Below are positions 9,017-17,788 of a stretch of 64,000 nucleotides of DNA, piece by piece. Each line of letters opens with the position of its first letter. The first letter of the stretch is position 1. The notes beneath the pieces are model-generated. The model searched no databases, was not told the origin of the DNA, and saw nothing but the letters and a program-made list of their open reading frames with translations. This DNA is from UBA1447 sp964627535 (GTDB taxonomy: Bacteria; Bacillota; Clostridia; Oscillospirales; Acutalibacteraceae), in contig CAZVJW010000002.1 of the NCBI GenBank assembly GCA_964627535.1, forward strand, positions 62,001-126,000. Reading direction: 5' to 3'. A program made the position numbers and the translations under genes.

Positions 9017-11385
9017 TGAATAAAATTTATATTGAAAAATTTGTTTTGCTGCGTAAACAAATCATAAAAAAATATTTTGAAAAAATGAATGATATGCAGC
9101 TTGAGGCGGTCTTTTCTACAGAAGGACCGCTTTTAGTGATTGCAGGTGCAGGCAGCGGTAAAACGACTGTTTTAATCAATCGTATTGCAAATATAATAAA
9201 ATACGGCAATGCATATAATTCAGGTATAGTTCAAAGCGACCTAAATGAAAATGACATAGAGCTTATGAGTGCTTATCTTGCGGGCGAAATAAATGATATC
9301 AGCAAAATCGAAAGATTATTAAGCGTAAATTCTGCAAAACCGTGGCAGGTGCTTGCAATCACTTTCACAAACAAGGCGGCAAATGAACTTAAGGAACGCT
9401 TGAAGACGATGCTTGGTGAATATGCAAATGATATTTGGGCAAGTACTTTCCATGCATCCTGTGCCCGTATATTAAGACGTGACGCTAATCGTTTAAGATA
9501 CACAAGCCATTTCACTATATATGACACCGATGATTCAAAACGAATGATGAAAGAATGCCAGCGGCTTTTAGGGATTGAAGATAAAATGCTTCCTCATAAA
9601 ACAATTTTATCTGAAATCAGCAGGTCAAAGGATGCGTTGATTGAACCGGCGGAATATATAAAAAATGCAGGCAGTGATATAAGGCTGTGTAAAATCGGTG
9701 AAGCGTATCGTTGTTATCAAAATCTTTTAAAAACAGCTGATGCTATGGATTTTGATGATATTATTGTTAATACTGTTAAACTGCTTGATAATCATGAAGA
9801 TATCAGGGAATATTATCAACAGCGTTTTAAATATATAATGGTTGACGAGTATCAGGATACGAACCATGCCCAATATTGTTTAATATCTCTTCTTGCCGCA
9901 AAGCATATGAATATTTGTGTTGTAGGTGACGACGACCAAAGCATTTATCGGTTTAGGGGCGCTACAATTGAAAATATATTAAATTTCGAGAATCGATATA
10001 AAAACACAAAAACAATAAGGCTGGAACAGAATTACCGTTCCACACAAACGATATTAGACGCGGCAAACGCAGTCATAGCAAACAACAGTCAGCGAAAAGG
10101 CAAAAATCTTTGGACGGAAAACGGAAACGGTGAAAATATTGTTCTTTACACAGCATATGATGAACAGGCTGAAGGAAGATATATTGCTGATGTCATTATG
10201 TCAAACGTCGCTTCCGGTGCGCTATGGCGTGAACATGCTGTCTTATATCGTATGAATGCGCAGTCGAACTCAATTGAAAACGCTTTTATACGAATGGGTG
10301 TGCCATACAGAATTATTGGAGGCCATCGTTTTTATGACCGTAAAGAAATCAAAGATGCCTTGGCATATCTTTCGGTAATAAATAACCCTACAGATAATAT
10401 AAGATTAAGGCGAATAATCAATGAACCCAAAAGGGGAATAGGCGAATCAACTCTAAATTCAGCAATGGAAATAGCGACAGGATTAAACATTAGTTTATAT
10501 GAAGTGATTAGGACCGCTGACCGATATCCAAAAATCAGCAGAACGGCATCCAAGTTATTGGAATTTTCCGATATGCTTGATAAACTAATTAAATCGGCAA
10601 ACGAAATGCCACTGAATGAATTATTTGAATCAGCTATGGATATATCAGGATATAAAGATTCCTTGTCTTTTGATATGGATACATATGCCGATCGGTTGGA
10701 AAATATAAATGAACTCTCTACAAATCTTTTAAGATACATTGAAGAAAACGAAAGCCCGGATCTTAATGGGTTTTTAGAAGAAGTTGCGCTTATGACTGAC
10801 ATAGACAACTACAATTCCGGAACGGATGCTGTTGTGATGATGACAATACATTCAGCAAAGGGTTTAGAATTTTCAACGGTTGTTCTGCCGGGTTTTGAGG
10901 AAGGAATATTCCCGGGTATTCAAGCATCATATTCCCAGAGCGATATTGAAGAGGAGCGTCGCCTTGCCTATGTTGGTATAACAAGAGCAAAGAACCGGCT
11001 ATATTTGACAAATACACAAACTCGTTTGTTGTTTGGCTCAACCTCACATAATAGACCTTCAAGGTTCTTAAACGAGATTCCTCGGGAATTAATTGAAAAT
11101 AAGGAATCAGAGAAGTCGAGAACCGCACAGCAAAACAGATATATAAAAGGCAAGCCGACCGATAATCATACGATTACACCTTCCAGAGGTTTTTCGAATG
11201 CAAATATTACAAGCGCAAAAACGTCAAACTATAAGATTGGTGATACTGTTATACACAAAACTTTTGGATTAGGAATAGTTATATCCGCCGAAGCTGCAGG
11301 CAACGATACCTTGATTGAAATCGCTTTTGAAAAAGCAGGTACAAAAAAACTTATGGCAAATTTTGCGAAACTTGAAAAACAGTAA
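9016..11385 (+). CDS. pcrA: UvrD/Rep-family DNA helicase
   Basis: A 789-residue superfamily 1A helicase of the PcrA/UvrD group, acting in repair, rolling-circle replication and removal of RNA polymerase. Motifs are AGAGSGKTT (I), TFTNKAA (Ia), VDEYQDTN (II), VGDDDQSIYRFRGA (III), EQNYRST (IV), TIHSAKGLEF (V) and VGITRAKNRL (VI). The C-terminus carries a Tudor-like end (YKIGDTVIHKTFGLGIVI), typical of Firmicute PcrA. It overlaps pfkA by 1 bp. PcrA-type helicases are the usual host helicase for Rep_trans rolling-circle replicons, such as the element at 17.8-23.8 kb. Confidence 0.95.
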   Translation: MNKIYIEKFVLLRKQIIKKYFEKMNDMQLEAVFSTEGPLLVIAGAGSGKTTVLINRIANIIKYGNAYNSGIVQSDLNENDIELMSAYLAGEINDISKIERLLSVNSAKPWQVLAITFTNKAANELKERLKTMLGEYANDIWASTFHASCARILRRDANRLRYTSHFTIYDTDDSKRMMKECQRLLGIEDKMLPHKTILSEISRSKDALIEPAEYIKNAGSDIRLCKIGEAYRCYQNLLKTADAMDFDDIIVNTVKLLDNHEDIREYYQQRFKYIMVDEYQDTNHAQYCLISLLAAKHMNICVVGDDDQSIYRFRGATIENILNFENRYKNTKTIRLEQNYRSTQTILDAANAVIANNSQRKGKNLWTENGNGENIVLYTAYDEQAEGRYIADVIMSNVASGALWREHAVLYRMNAQSNSIENAFIRMGVPYRIIGGHRFYDRKEIKDALAYLSVINNPTDNIRLRRIINEPKRGIGESTLNSAMEIATGLNISLYEVIRTADRYPKISRTASKLLEFSDMLDKLIKSANEMPLNELFESAMDISGYKDSLSFDMDTYADRLENINELSTNLLRYIEENESPDLNGFLEEVALMTDIDNYNSGTDAVVMMTIHSAKGLEFSTVVLPGFEEGIFPGIQASYSQSDIEEERRLAYVGITRAKNRLYLTNTQTRLLFGSTSHNRPSRFLNEIPRELIENKESEKSRTAQQNRYIKGKPTDNHTITPSRGFSNANITSAKTSNYKIGDTVIHKTFGLGIVISAEAAGNDTLIEIAFEKAGTKKLMANFAKLEKQ

Positions 11386-11441
11386 TATCGTTGCAAACTG
11401 ATTATATATGATCAGTTTAACTTTTTGATTGTTAAAACCGG

Positions 11442-11483
11442 AAATTAAAATATCCCTATATAAATATAGGAATATTTTAATTT
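11442..11483. terminator. Bidirectional terminator between pcrA and rodA
   Basis: A nearly perfect dyad with arms AAATTAAAATAT and ATATTTTAATTT. Inside is a second stem, CTATA/TATAG, around a TAAA loop. It lies between the convergent pcrA and rodA 3' ends and has T-rich flanks on both strands. It is very AT-rich, so efficiency is uncertain. Confidence 0.65.
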
Positions 11484-11498
11484 ATATTCAATATTTTC

Positions 11499-12692
11499 TT
11501 ATGCTTCCGAAAATGGAGTTCTGATATAGTTTAAACGAAAGTTGACTGGATTACTGTCTCGGTTAACACGATATATACTCATAATAATACCAATGCCGAT
11601 ATATATACATAAATTTGAAGAACCTCCCGCACTGATAAACGGTAATGTTATACCTATACATGGAAGCAGTTTTAAGCATACACCTATATTTATTATTGAC
11701 TGAGCGCCAATCATTATTGCAGTACCATAACATATGGTGCTTCCAAGATTATCTTTTGATTTACGTGCAACAAACACGATTCGCAAAATAATAATAGATA
11801 AAAGTAAAAGTAACCCGATGCAACCTATAAAACCAAGTTCTTCTCCTATAACTGCAAAAATCATATCGTTTGAATCAACAGGAATAAGCCCGTTTTGTGT
11901 GAAAGATCCTTTAAACAGACCTTTCCCGACAATCTGCCCTGAACCTATTGCATTAACACTTTGCTGTTGCTGATAAATTAATGCTTTGTATATTGCCGAC
12001 GATAGAGCCTTTGGATAATATACTGCAAAAAATCGTTGCTTTTGAAAACCGGAAAAAAATTTAATCCAAAGCATAGGGATTGCAACAAGACATAAAGTAA
12101 GTCCACCTGCAAAATATCGAAGATATACTCCCGAAATAAACAGCATTCCCAAAAACATTGCAACGAATACAAGGGCTGATCCAAGGTCACCTGTCAAAAT
12201 AACCAAACCAATTGGTACCAAAGCATGAAAACAAAGCAAAGCAATATTTTTTAAATTATTTATGTTATTTTTAACATAATCAAGGTGCAGTGTAAATGTT
12301 AGAATAAATCCGATTTTTAATAGTTCCGACGGTTGAAAATCTATTCCTGCAATTGATAGCCATGATTTAACATCCGAACGGTTATCCGGTCCATCTCCCC
12401 AAATAAAAAGTGAAAGCATTAATAAAAGGCAAACAAATGCAATAATAGGCCACATTTTTAGAATAATTTCATACTCAATCAGGGAAATAATGCAGCAAAG
12501 CAAAACACCAACGCTTATTGCAATAAACATTTTTATTGTATATCCGGAAAATAATTCATCTCCGGCAAGAGAGCTGATTGTTGCGCTGTGAACCATTAAC
12601 AAACCAAAAGCAGATGCAAAAAGACACATCAGCAATAATAGTATATCAGTATTTTTAAAAAACATTTTAAGATTATTACCAAATCTATTCAA
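11499..12692 (-). CDS. rodA: SEDS-family cell-wall polymerase, RodA-like
   Basis: A 397-residue polytopic membrane protein of the SEDS family (RodA/FtsW/SpoVE), which polymerises lipid II into glycan strands with a partner class B PBP. About ten hydrophobic segments are visible. The conserved loop carrying the catalytic Asp region is AVIGEELGFIG. LPFISAGGSSNLCIYIGIGII is the C-terminal SEDS signature. The short N-terminus and lack of an FtsW extension suggest RodA, but FtsW cannot be excluded. It is the only gene in the left 16.7 kb, apart from the recombinase, that runs against its neighbours. Confidence 0.88.
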   Translation of the reverse strand: MNRFGNNLKMFFKNTDILLLLMCLFASAFGLLMVHSATISSLAGDELFSGYTIKMFIAISVGVLLCCIISLIEYEIILKMWPIIAFVCLLLMLSLFIWGDGPDNRSDVKSWLSIAGIDFQPSELLKIGFILTFTLHLDYVKNNINNLKNIALLCFHALVPIGLVILTGDLGSALVFVAMFLGMLFISGVYLRYFAGGLTLCLVAIPMLWIKFFSGFQKQRFFAVYYPKALSSAIYKALIYQQQQSVNAIGSGQIVGKGLFKGSFTQNGLIPVDSNDMIFAVIGEELGFIGCIGLLLLLSIIILRIVFVARKSKDNLGSTICYGTAIMIGAQSIINIGVCLKLLPCIGITLPFISAGGSSNLCIYIGIGIIMSIYRVNRDSNPVNFRLNYIRTPFSEA

Positions 12693-12761
12693 AATTAAAC
12701 CTCCTATGGCTCATTGCATTTTATTATAAACTTACTTATAACTAATTTCAAGCGAAAACAC

Positions 12762-12790
12762 TTTTATAAACGTATAACATGTGATATAAT
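12762..12790 (+). promoter_or_regulatory. Probable tsaE promoter
   Basis: A perfect -10 box TATAAT lies at 12785-12790, about 20-30 bp upstream of the preferred tsaE starts; the -35 (TTTTAT, 12762-12767) is weak. The predicted transcription start near 12797 means the longer upstream reading frame from 12714 cannot be the real start. Confidence 0.55.
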
Positions 12791-12818
12791 AAATAAAAAA
12801 TATCAGAAGATGGTGGCA

Positions 12819-13262
12819 ATGGCAGAACATTATACAACAAGTATTGAGCAAACAGAGCAACTCGGTGCGGAATTTGGAAATAAACTAAAGGCCGGAGATG
12901 TCATTGCGCTTTTTGGTGAAATGGGTGCTGGTAAAACCGCATTTATAAGAGGCATGGCAATAGGAATGGGTCTAAATGCGTTTGTAAGCAGCCCGACATA
13001 TGCCTTGGTTCATGAATATGAAGGCGTTTTGCCTTTGTACCATTTTGATATGTATCGCATAAATTCATGGGATGATTTATTCACAACTTGTTTTTTTGAT
13101 TACTTAGATTCGGAAGGAGTTATTGCTGTTGAATGGAGTGAAAACATTGAGACTGCTTTGCCTGCAAACGCAATAAGAGTTAAGATAATGCCCGGAAACA
13201 AGTCAAATGAAAGATGTATAGTTATTATGGAGGAAAAAAAGATTGAGAATTCTTGCAATTGA
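12819..13262 (+). CDS. tsaE: tRNA t6A synthesis ATPase TsaE
   Basis: The ATPase of the TsaBDE complex that makes N6-threonylcarbamoyladenosine at position 37 of ANN-decoding tRNAs. The Walker A motif is GEMGAGKTAF. SSPTYALVHEY, HFDMYR and the EWSENI acidic motif are TsaE signatures. The frame is open from 12714, but the first 35 codons lie upstream of or across the promoter and do not look like TsaE. I place the start at 12819 (MAEHYTTS), with 12810 as an alternative. It overlaps tsaB by 20 bp. Confidence 0.93.
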   Translation: MAEHYTTSIEQTEQLGAEFGNKLKAGDVIALFGEMGAGKTAFIRGMAIGMGLNAFVSSPTYALVHEYEGVLPLYHFDMYRINSWDDLFTTCFFDYLDSEGVIAVEWSENIETALPANAIRVKIMPGNKSNERCIVIMEEKKIENSCN

Positions 13263-13956
13263 AAGCTCTGCGCGAATGGCGAGTGTTGCAATTATGCAGG
13301 ATAGTAGGTTAATAAGCGAGTTGTACACAAATACCGGGATCAAACACAGCCAAACTCTTATGCCGATGATTAAAACAGCTTTCGAACTTGCTCAACTTGA
13401 TATATCTTCTATTGATTTGTTAGCAACAGCTATAGGACCTGGATCATTTACGGGGATAAGAATCGGAATTGCTGCTGTAAAAGGTATCTCACAAGCAACA
13501 AATAAACCTTGTATAGGGATATCCACATTAGAAGCAATGGCATATAATTTGTTAGGATATAACTGTGTGGTATGTTCGGTAATGGACGCACGATGCAGTC
13601 AAGTATATACTGCGTTATTTGAATGTCAAAATCATTCAGTAACAAGGTTAACAGATGATTCTGCAATATTAATTACGGAATTAGAAAATCAGTTAAAAGC
13701 TAAACATTTTGGTTTGCCGGTTGTGTTGATTGGTGACGGTTCTGAAATATGTTATCATTTATTTAAAGATGAAGTAGTCAATATTGAGATCGCTTCCGAT
13801 AACATTCGTTTTCAACGTGCTTCTGGGGTTGCTGCAGCGGCATTTAATGCTCATTACGATATTAACAATGCTTCTGCAGAATTTATCAGCTCATTATATT
13901 TACGGTCTCCGCAGGCTGAAAGACAGTTGAAAATGCAAAGTGAAAGGATGACATAA
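13243..13956 (+). CDS. tsaB: tRNA t6A synthesis protein TsaB
   Basis: A 237-residue TsaB (YeaZ), the inactive ASKHA-fold partner that scaffolds TsaD and TsaE in t6A synthesis. The N-terminal ILAIESSARMASVAI is the pseudo-nucleotide-binding motif, and GPGSFTGIRIGIAAVKG is the family signature. The start is TTG inside the end of tsaE with a GGAGG site upstream, so translation is coupled. The usual followers rimI and tsaD are not here; rpiB follows with no gap. Confidence 0.93.
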   Translation: MRILAIESSARMASVAIMQDSRLISELYTNTGIKHSQTLMPMIKTAFELAQLDISSIDLLATAIGPGSFTGIRIGIAAVKGISQATNKPCIGISTLEAMAYNLLGYNCVVCSVMDARCSQVYTALFECQNHSVTRLTDDSAILITELENQLKAKHFGLPVVLIGDGSEICYHLFKDEVVNIEIASDNIRFQRASGVAAAAFNAHYDINNASAEFISSLYLRSPQAERQLKMQSERMT

Positions 13957-14397
13957 ATGATATATTTAGGCTCTGATCATGCAGGATTAGAATTAAAAGA
14001 AGAGATTATAAAGCATTTAGAGCAACGTGAAGATCAGTTTAAAGACTTAGGCACATACAATATGGAACCATTTGATTACGCCCTTGCTGCTGCCAGAGTT
14101 GGTGATGCGATTATGCAAGGTGATTCGGATTTGGGACTTCTTTTCTGCGGAACCGGAGTTGGTATTTCTATTGCAGCCAATAAAGTTAAAGGTGTTCGCG
14201 CGGCATGCTGTTCGGATACTTTCTCGGCTAAACTGACAAGACTTCATAATAATGCAAATATCCTTTGCCTTGGCAGTCGTGTTGTAGGTATTGGTTTGGC
14301 TATTGATATTGTCGATATTTTTCTTGATACGGTATTCAGTAATGAAGAACGGCACATCCGTAGAATTGATCAAATAACACAAATCGAAAACAGATGA
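13957..14397 (+). CDS. rpiB: Ribose-5-phosphate isomerase B
   Basis: A 146-residue RpiB/LacA/LacB family isomerase interconverting ribose-5-phosphate and ribulose-5-phosphate in the pentose phosphate pathway. Motifs are GSDHAGLELK, the active-site region LLFCGTGVGISIAANKVKGVRAA with its catalytic Cys, and the HNNANILCLGSRV block. The ATG starts directly after the tsaB stop. LacA/LacB (galactose-6-phosphate isomerase) is an alternative, but no lactose genes are nearby and upp follows, pointing to ribose and nucleotide metabolism. Confidence 0.93.
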   Translation: MIYLGSDHAGLELKEEIIKHLEQREDQFKDLGTYNMEPFDYALAAARVGDAIMQGDSDLGLLFCGTGVGISIAANKVKGVRAACCSDTFSAKLTRLHNNANILCLGSRVVGIGLAIDIVDIFLDTVFSNEERHIRRIDQITQIENR

Positions 14398-14439
14398 ATT
14401 GTTAAAATCGAATTAACTAATATATTTGGAGGCCGAGAA

Positions 14440-15069
14440 ATGGGTAATGTAACAATAACGAATCATCCGCTTATTCAGCATAAGCTTACGCTTTTGAGGG
14501 ATAAAAACACAGGTTCTAAAGAGTTTCGCACTCTTGTCGGCGAGATTTCTATGCTTATGTGCTATGAAGCAACAAGAGATCTGACCTTGAAAGAAGTCGA
14601 AATAGAAACTCCCATTGCAGTTGTAAAAGCTAAGGTTATTTCCGGTAAAAAGCTTGCGTTTATACCTATACTGAGAGCCGGTCTTGGTATGGTGGACGGG
14701 GTTCTTCAGCTAGTTCCTTCTGCAAGAGTCGGACATATTGGGTTGTATCGCAATCCAGATACGCTTCAGCCGGTTGAGTATTATTGTAAGCTTCCTACCG
14801 ATATAAACGAACGTGAGGTTATTGTACTTGATCCTATGCTGGCAACCGGTGGTTCAGCAATTGATGCAATCACTCAAATTAAAAAAAGATGCCCTAAATC
14901 AATTAAATTTATGTGCATAATAGCGGCTCCCGAAGGTCTTAATGCTTTATGTAAGGCGCATCCTGATGTCGACATATTTTGTGCAGCGCTTGATGAAAAA
15001 CTTAATGACCATGGATATATTGTACCGGGCCTCGGCGATGCCGGGGACAGAATATTCGGCACAAAATAG
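14440..15069 (+). CDS. upp: Uracil phosphoribosyltransferase
   Basis: A 209-residue enzyme converting uracil and PRPP to UMP (pyrimidine salvage). The type I PRTase PRPP loop is VIVLDPMLATGGSAIDAI, and the uracil site is in the C-terminal GYIVPGLGDAGDRIFGTK. IPILRAGLGMVDG is the family N-terminal block. There is a GGAGG site before the ATG. Salvage through this enzyme would matter if the de novo pyrimidine operon on the right, with its abnormal carAB, does not make carbamoyl phosphate. Confidence 0.97.
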   Translation: MGNVTITNHPLIQHKLTLLRDKNTGSKEFRTLVGEISMLMCYEATRDLTLKEVEIETPIAVVKAKVISGKKLAFIPILRAGLGMVDGVLQLVPSARVGHIGLYRNPDTLQPVEYYCKLPTDINEREVIVLDPMLATGGSAIDAITQIKKRCPKSIKFMCIIAAPEGLNALCKAHPDVDIFCAALDEKLNDHGYIVPGLGDAGDRIFGTK

Positions 15070-15072
15070 TGA

Positions 15073-15101
15073 TTGATAATACAGTGTTATTGTGCTATGA
15101 T
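15073..15101 (+). promoter_or_regulatory. Promoter of the SCIFF operon
   Basis: TTGATA (-35, 15073-15078) and TATGAT (-10, 15096-15101) are separated by exactly 17 bp. Transcription would start near 15108, followed by GGAGG at 15121 and the scfA ATG at 15134. Confidence 0.7.
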
Positions 15102-15133
15102 ATTAATATTGATTAATTTTGGAGGTATTAAAT

Positions 15134-15271
15134 ATGAAGCATATTAAAACGATTAACAGCGCGAACCTTAAACAAAGTGCCGAAAAGGGCGGCTGCGGAG
15201 AATGCCAGGCATCTTGTCAGTCTGCTTGTAAAACTTCTTGCACAGTTGCAAACCAAAAGTGTGAAAAATAA
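15134..15271 (+). CDS. scfA: SCIFF peptide precursor (six cysteines in forty-five)
   Basis: A 45-codon gene: MKHIKTINSANLKQSAEKGG, then a tail with six cysteines at residues 21, 24, 28, 32, 36 and 43. This matches the SCIFF family, a near-universal ribosomally made peptide of Clostridia that receives thioether crosslinks from an adjacent radical-SAM enzyme. The enzyme gene follows 64 bp downstream. The gene has its own promoter, a GGAGG site and a strong hairpin after the stop, so the peptide mRNA is probably in excess over the maturase mRNA. The biological role of SCIFF is not established. Confidence 0.95.
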   Translation: MKHIKTINSANLKQSAEKGGCGECQASCQSACKTSCTVANQKCEK

Positions 15272-15284
15272 AACTATTATTAAC

Positions 15285-15310
15285 AAGGGCGGGGCTGATG
15301 CCCCGCCCTT
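15285..15310 (+). terminator. Hairpin after scfA
   Basis: An 11 bp GC-rich stem (AAGGGCGGGGC / GCCCCGCCCTT) with a TGAT loop is followed by TATTT. It lies between scfA and scfB and probably acts as a partial terminator setting the peptide-to-enzyme ratio. Confidence 0.8.
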
Positions 15311-15335
15311 TATTTGAATCGGAGTATATACGAAT

Positions 15336-16703
15336 ATGATACATAAGTTTTTTCAGAATGGTTTTTATATAATTCTTGACGTTAACAGCGGTGCCGTTCA
15401 TGTTGTAGATGCGTGCGTTTACGCGCTTGTTGATTTTATTAGCCCTCATATGCAACAGCATTGCCCCGATGAAGCTATCAACAGCTTAATAGGAATGTTT
15501 CAGGATGAAGTAATACGAGAGTCATATAACGAGCTTTATGAGCTTTATATTAATGGCCTGTTGTTTTCTGAAGATAACTATGAACTGTTTGCTTCAAAAC
15601 TTGGTTCAGCACCAATAAAATCAATGTGTTTAAATATTGCACATGATTGTAATCTGCGTTGCAAATATTGTTTTGCCGCTCAAGGTGATTTTGGCAGCGG
15701 ACGTAAACTTATGCCTTTTGAAGTTGGTAAATCTTCAATTGACTTCTTAATCAAGCACTCAGCCAATCGAAAAAATTTGGAAATTGATTTTTTTGGCGGT
15801 GAACCGCTGATGAATTTCGAAACTGTCAAACAAATTGTATGTTATGCCCGCAGTATAGAGAAAGATAATAACAAAAACTTTCGCTTTACAATAACAACAA
15901 ATGGTATCTTACTGTCAGATGAAAAAATTGAATTCATTAATAACGAAATGTCAAATGTTGTGCTTTCGATTGACGGAAGACCTGAAATCAATGATGCCCT
16001 TCGATGCAGAATCGATGGCAGCGGTAGCTATAATTCCATATTACCAAAATACATGAAGCTTGTCACTGACAGAAACGGTAATGAATACTATGTCAGAGGC
16101 ACATATACAAAAAATAACCTTGACTTTACAAATGATGTAATTCATCTTTTAAATACCGGTTTTAAGCAGATATCCGTAGAACCTGTAGTAACAGATAAAA
16201 ATGAGTATTTTGCATTAACAAAATACGATTTGCCGAGAATATATTCCGAATACGAAATACTGGCAAGAGAAATACTAGAAAGAAAAAAGAGGGGAGAGGG
16301 ATTCAACTTTTTCCACTTCATGCTGGATTTGGACCAAGGACCTTGTGCAATAAAAAGGTTGCGGGGCTGCAGTTGCGGCAACGAATATGTGGCAATAACG
16401 CCCGAAGGAGATATTTATCCATGCCATCAATTTGTTGGTATGGATGAATGGAAAATGGGCAGTGTCTTAAACGACAGTTTGTGCAGCAACATGAAGGAAA
16501 AATTTGCAAAAGCAAATGTTTATGCAAAAGAAGTTTGTAAAAATTGTTGGGCTAAGTTTTATTGCAGTGGTGGCTGCAATGCCAATAATTATCAGTATTC
16601 CGGTGACATTCTAACTCCCCATGAACTGTCATGTTCTATTGAAAAGAAAAGGCTTGAATGCGCAATTATGATAAAGGCTGCATTGGCTCTTGATAATCAA
16701 TAA
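15336..16703 (+). CDS. scfB: SCIFF radical-SAM maturase
   Basis: A 455-residue radical-SAM/SPASM enzyme. The N-terminal ~90 residues resemble a peptide-recognition (RRE-like) domain. The radical-SAM cluster motif is CNLRCKYC (CX3CX2C), followed by the GGEPLMNFE SAM-binding motif. The C-terminal SPASM region has several cysteines (CAIKRLRGCSCG, CHQ, CKNCWAKFYCSGGC) binding auxiliary 4Fe-4S clusters. In characterised homologues it forms Cys-Thr thioether links in SCIFF. Placement right after scfA makes the assignment secure. Confidence 0.95.
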   Translation: MIHKFFQNGFYIILDVNSGAVHVVDACVYALVDFISPHMQQHCPDEAINSLIGMFQDEVIRESYNELYELYINGLLFSEDNYELFASKLGSAPIKSMCLNIAHDCNLRCKYCFAAQGDFGSGRKLMPFEVGKSSIDFLIKHSANRKNLEIDFFGGEPLMNFETVKQIVCYARSIEKDNNKNFRFTITTNGILLSDEKIEFINNEMSNVVLSIDGRPEINDALRCRIDGSGSYNSILPKYMKLVTDRNGNEYYVRGTYTKNNLDFTNDVIHLLNTGFKQISVEPVVTDKNEYFALTKYDLPRIYSEYEILAREILERKKRGEGFNFFHFMLDLDQGPCAIKRLRGCSCGNEYVAITPEGDIYPCHQFVGMDEWKMGSVLNDSLCSNMKEKFAKANVYAKEVCKNCWAKFYCSGGCNANNYQYSGDILTPHELSCSIEKKRLECAIMIKAALALDNQ

Positions 16704-16782
16704 TAATTACTAAATACAAAAAACTATAAGTCTTGGAAAAGTGATTTTCAGTAATTGTAAAGTGCTTTTTCAGTTATTTTAA

Positions 16783-17766
16783 TTATTCATCATCATTTAG
16801 TGTAACTTTACTCAATGGATTGGCATCAACGGCGCCTTTTAGCTGTGAATCAACTATATGTGTGTAAATTTCGGTTGTAGAAAGGTTTTCATGGCCCAGA
16901 ATTTCTTTAATCAAAAGAATGTCAACATTACCATATTGATACATAAGTGTTGCGGCAGTGTGCCTAAGCTTGTGTACAGAATAACCTTGGCCGCCTAAAC
17001 CGGACTTTTCCAGGAAGATATTTACAATATTTTCGACCGTTCTTGGGCTGATTCTACGCATGTTCCGGCTGATGAATAGTGCATCCTTATCCTTAACGCC
17101 ATCAACCGGTCGAACCTTCATATATCGATTAATTGACTTAATACAGGCTTCGTTTAAATAAATAGTTCGTTCTTTATTTCCTTTGCCAATAACCTTCATC
17201 GTGTTGTCGGTTCGTATAAATCTATAATTCAGACTTACAAGTTCCGAAAGCCGTAATCCGCAATTTAGGAACAGTGTTATGATACAATAATCTCTTTCCT
17301 TGTTTTTTCCGTCTATACAACCCAAAAGATCCAAACTCTGTTCAAGGGTGAGGTATTTAGGTAATGACTTTCTGAGCTTTGGTGAATCTAATTCCTGCAT
17401 TGGATTATCATCTAAAAGCTTCAATTGAACTGAAATATAACGAAAAAATCTCTTAACCGCTACAGCTTTTCTAGCGCGAGTTGCAACTTCATTTTCTCTT
17501 TCTGAACGGCAATATGAAAGAAATGCATATGCGTCCATAAGGGATATAGATTTCATGAAATCTATATCTAATTTTGAAATGTCAATATCTTCATAAGAAA
17601 TCTCGTTGGAAGCAATTCCACGGGATTTTAATACAAATCGAAAAAATGTTCTTAGATCGGAAGCATATTCTGTTACAGTCAAGGGTGATTTATTTTTGAC
17701 TACATCAAGATACCTGATGTATTCCAGCACTAACTGCGGAAGTTTGTCAAAATCTTCTCGTTTCAA
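16783..17766 (-). CDS. Xer-like tyrosine recombinase next to dif
   Basis: A 327-residue tyrosine recombinase with an N-terminal SAM-like core-binding domain (LVLEYIRYLDVVKNKSPLTVTEYASDLRTFF) and a complete catalytic set: Arg in CGLRLSELVSLN, Lys in IGKGNKERTI, HKLRH, the second His in LGHENLS and Tyr in TEIYTHI. XerC/XerD are slightly shorter; phage integrases tend to be longer with an arm-binding domain. It lies outside the repeated element, with its 5' end 38 bp from the outermost att spacer and a dif-like palindrome in between. I infer it is the host Xer protein. The start is probably TTG at 17766. In the integrated state an upstream frame ends one base before it, so expression may be coupled. 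Confidence 0.8.
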   Translation of the reverse strand: MKREDFDKLPQLVLEYIRYLDVVKNKSPLTVTEYASDLRTFFRFVLKSRGIASNEISYEDIDISKLDIDFMKSISLMDAYAFLSYCRSERENEVATRARKAVAVKRFFRYISVQLKLLDDNPMQELDSPKLRKSLPKYLTLEQSLDLLGCIDGKNKERDYCIITLFLNCGLRLSELVSLNYRFIRTDNTMKVIGKGNKERTIYLNEACIKSINRYMKVRPVDGVKDKDALFISRNMRRISPRTVENIVNIFLEKSGLGGQGYSVHKLRHTAATLMYQYGNVDILLIKEILGHENLSTTEIYTHIVDSQLKGAVDANPLSKVTLNDDE

Positions 17767-17767
17767 G

Positions 17768-17788
17768 TCAACAAAACCTACTTTTCAT
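17768..17788 (-). CDS. Micro-ORF MKSRFC before the recombinase
   Basis: Six codons and TGA, preceded by AAGGGG 8 bp upstream of its ATG and ending one base before the recombinase TTG. It could be a leader for translational coupling of the Xer-like gene. It is in the same frame as the element ORF that reads out across att (17768-18067), so in the integrated state it may be only the tail of that ORF. Confidence 0.35.
   Translation of the reverse strand: MKSRFC

Noticed and set aside
12714..12818. N-terminal extension of tsaE
   Set aside because: It spans the promoter -10 box and has no TsaE similarity; internal starts fit better.
16704..16782. Two imperfect direct repeats (AAGTG...TTTTCAGT) between scfB and the recombinase
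   Set aside because: Short, AT-rich and only two units; no clear function.
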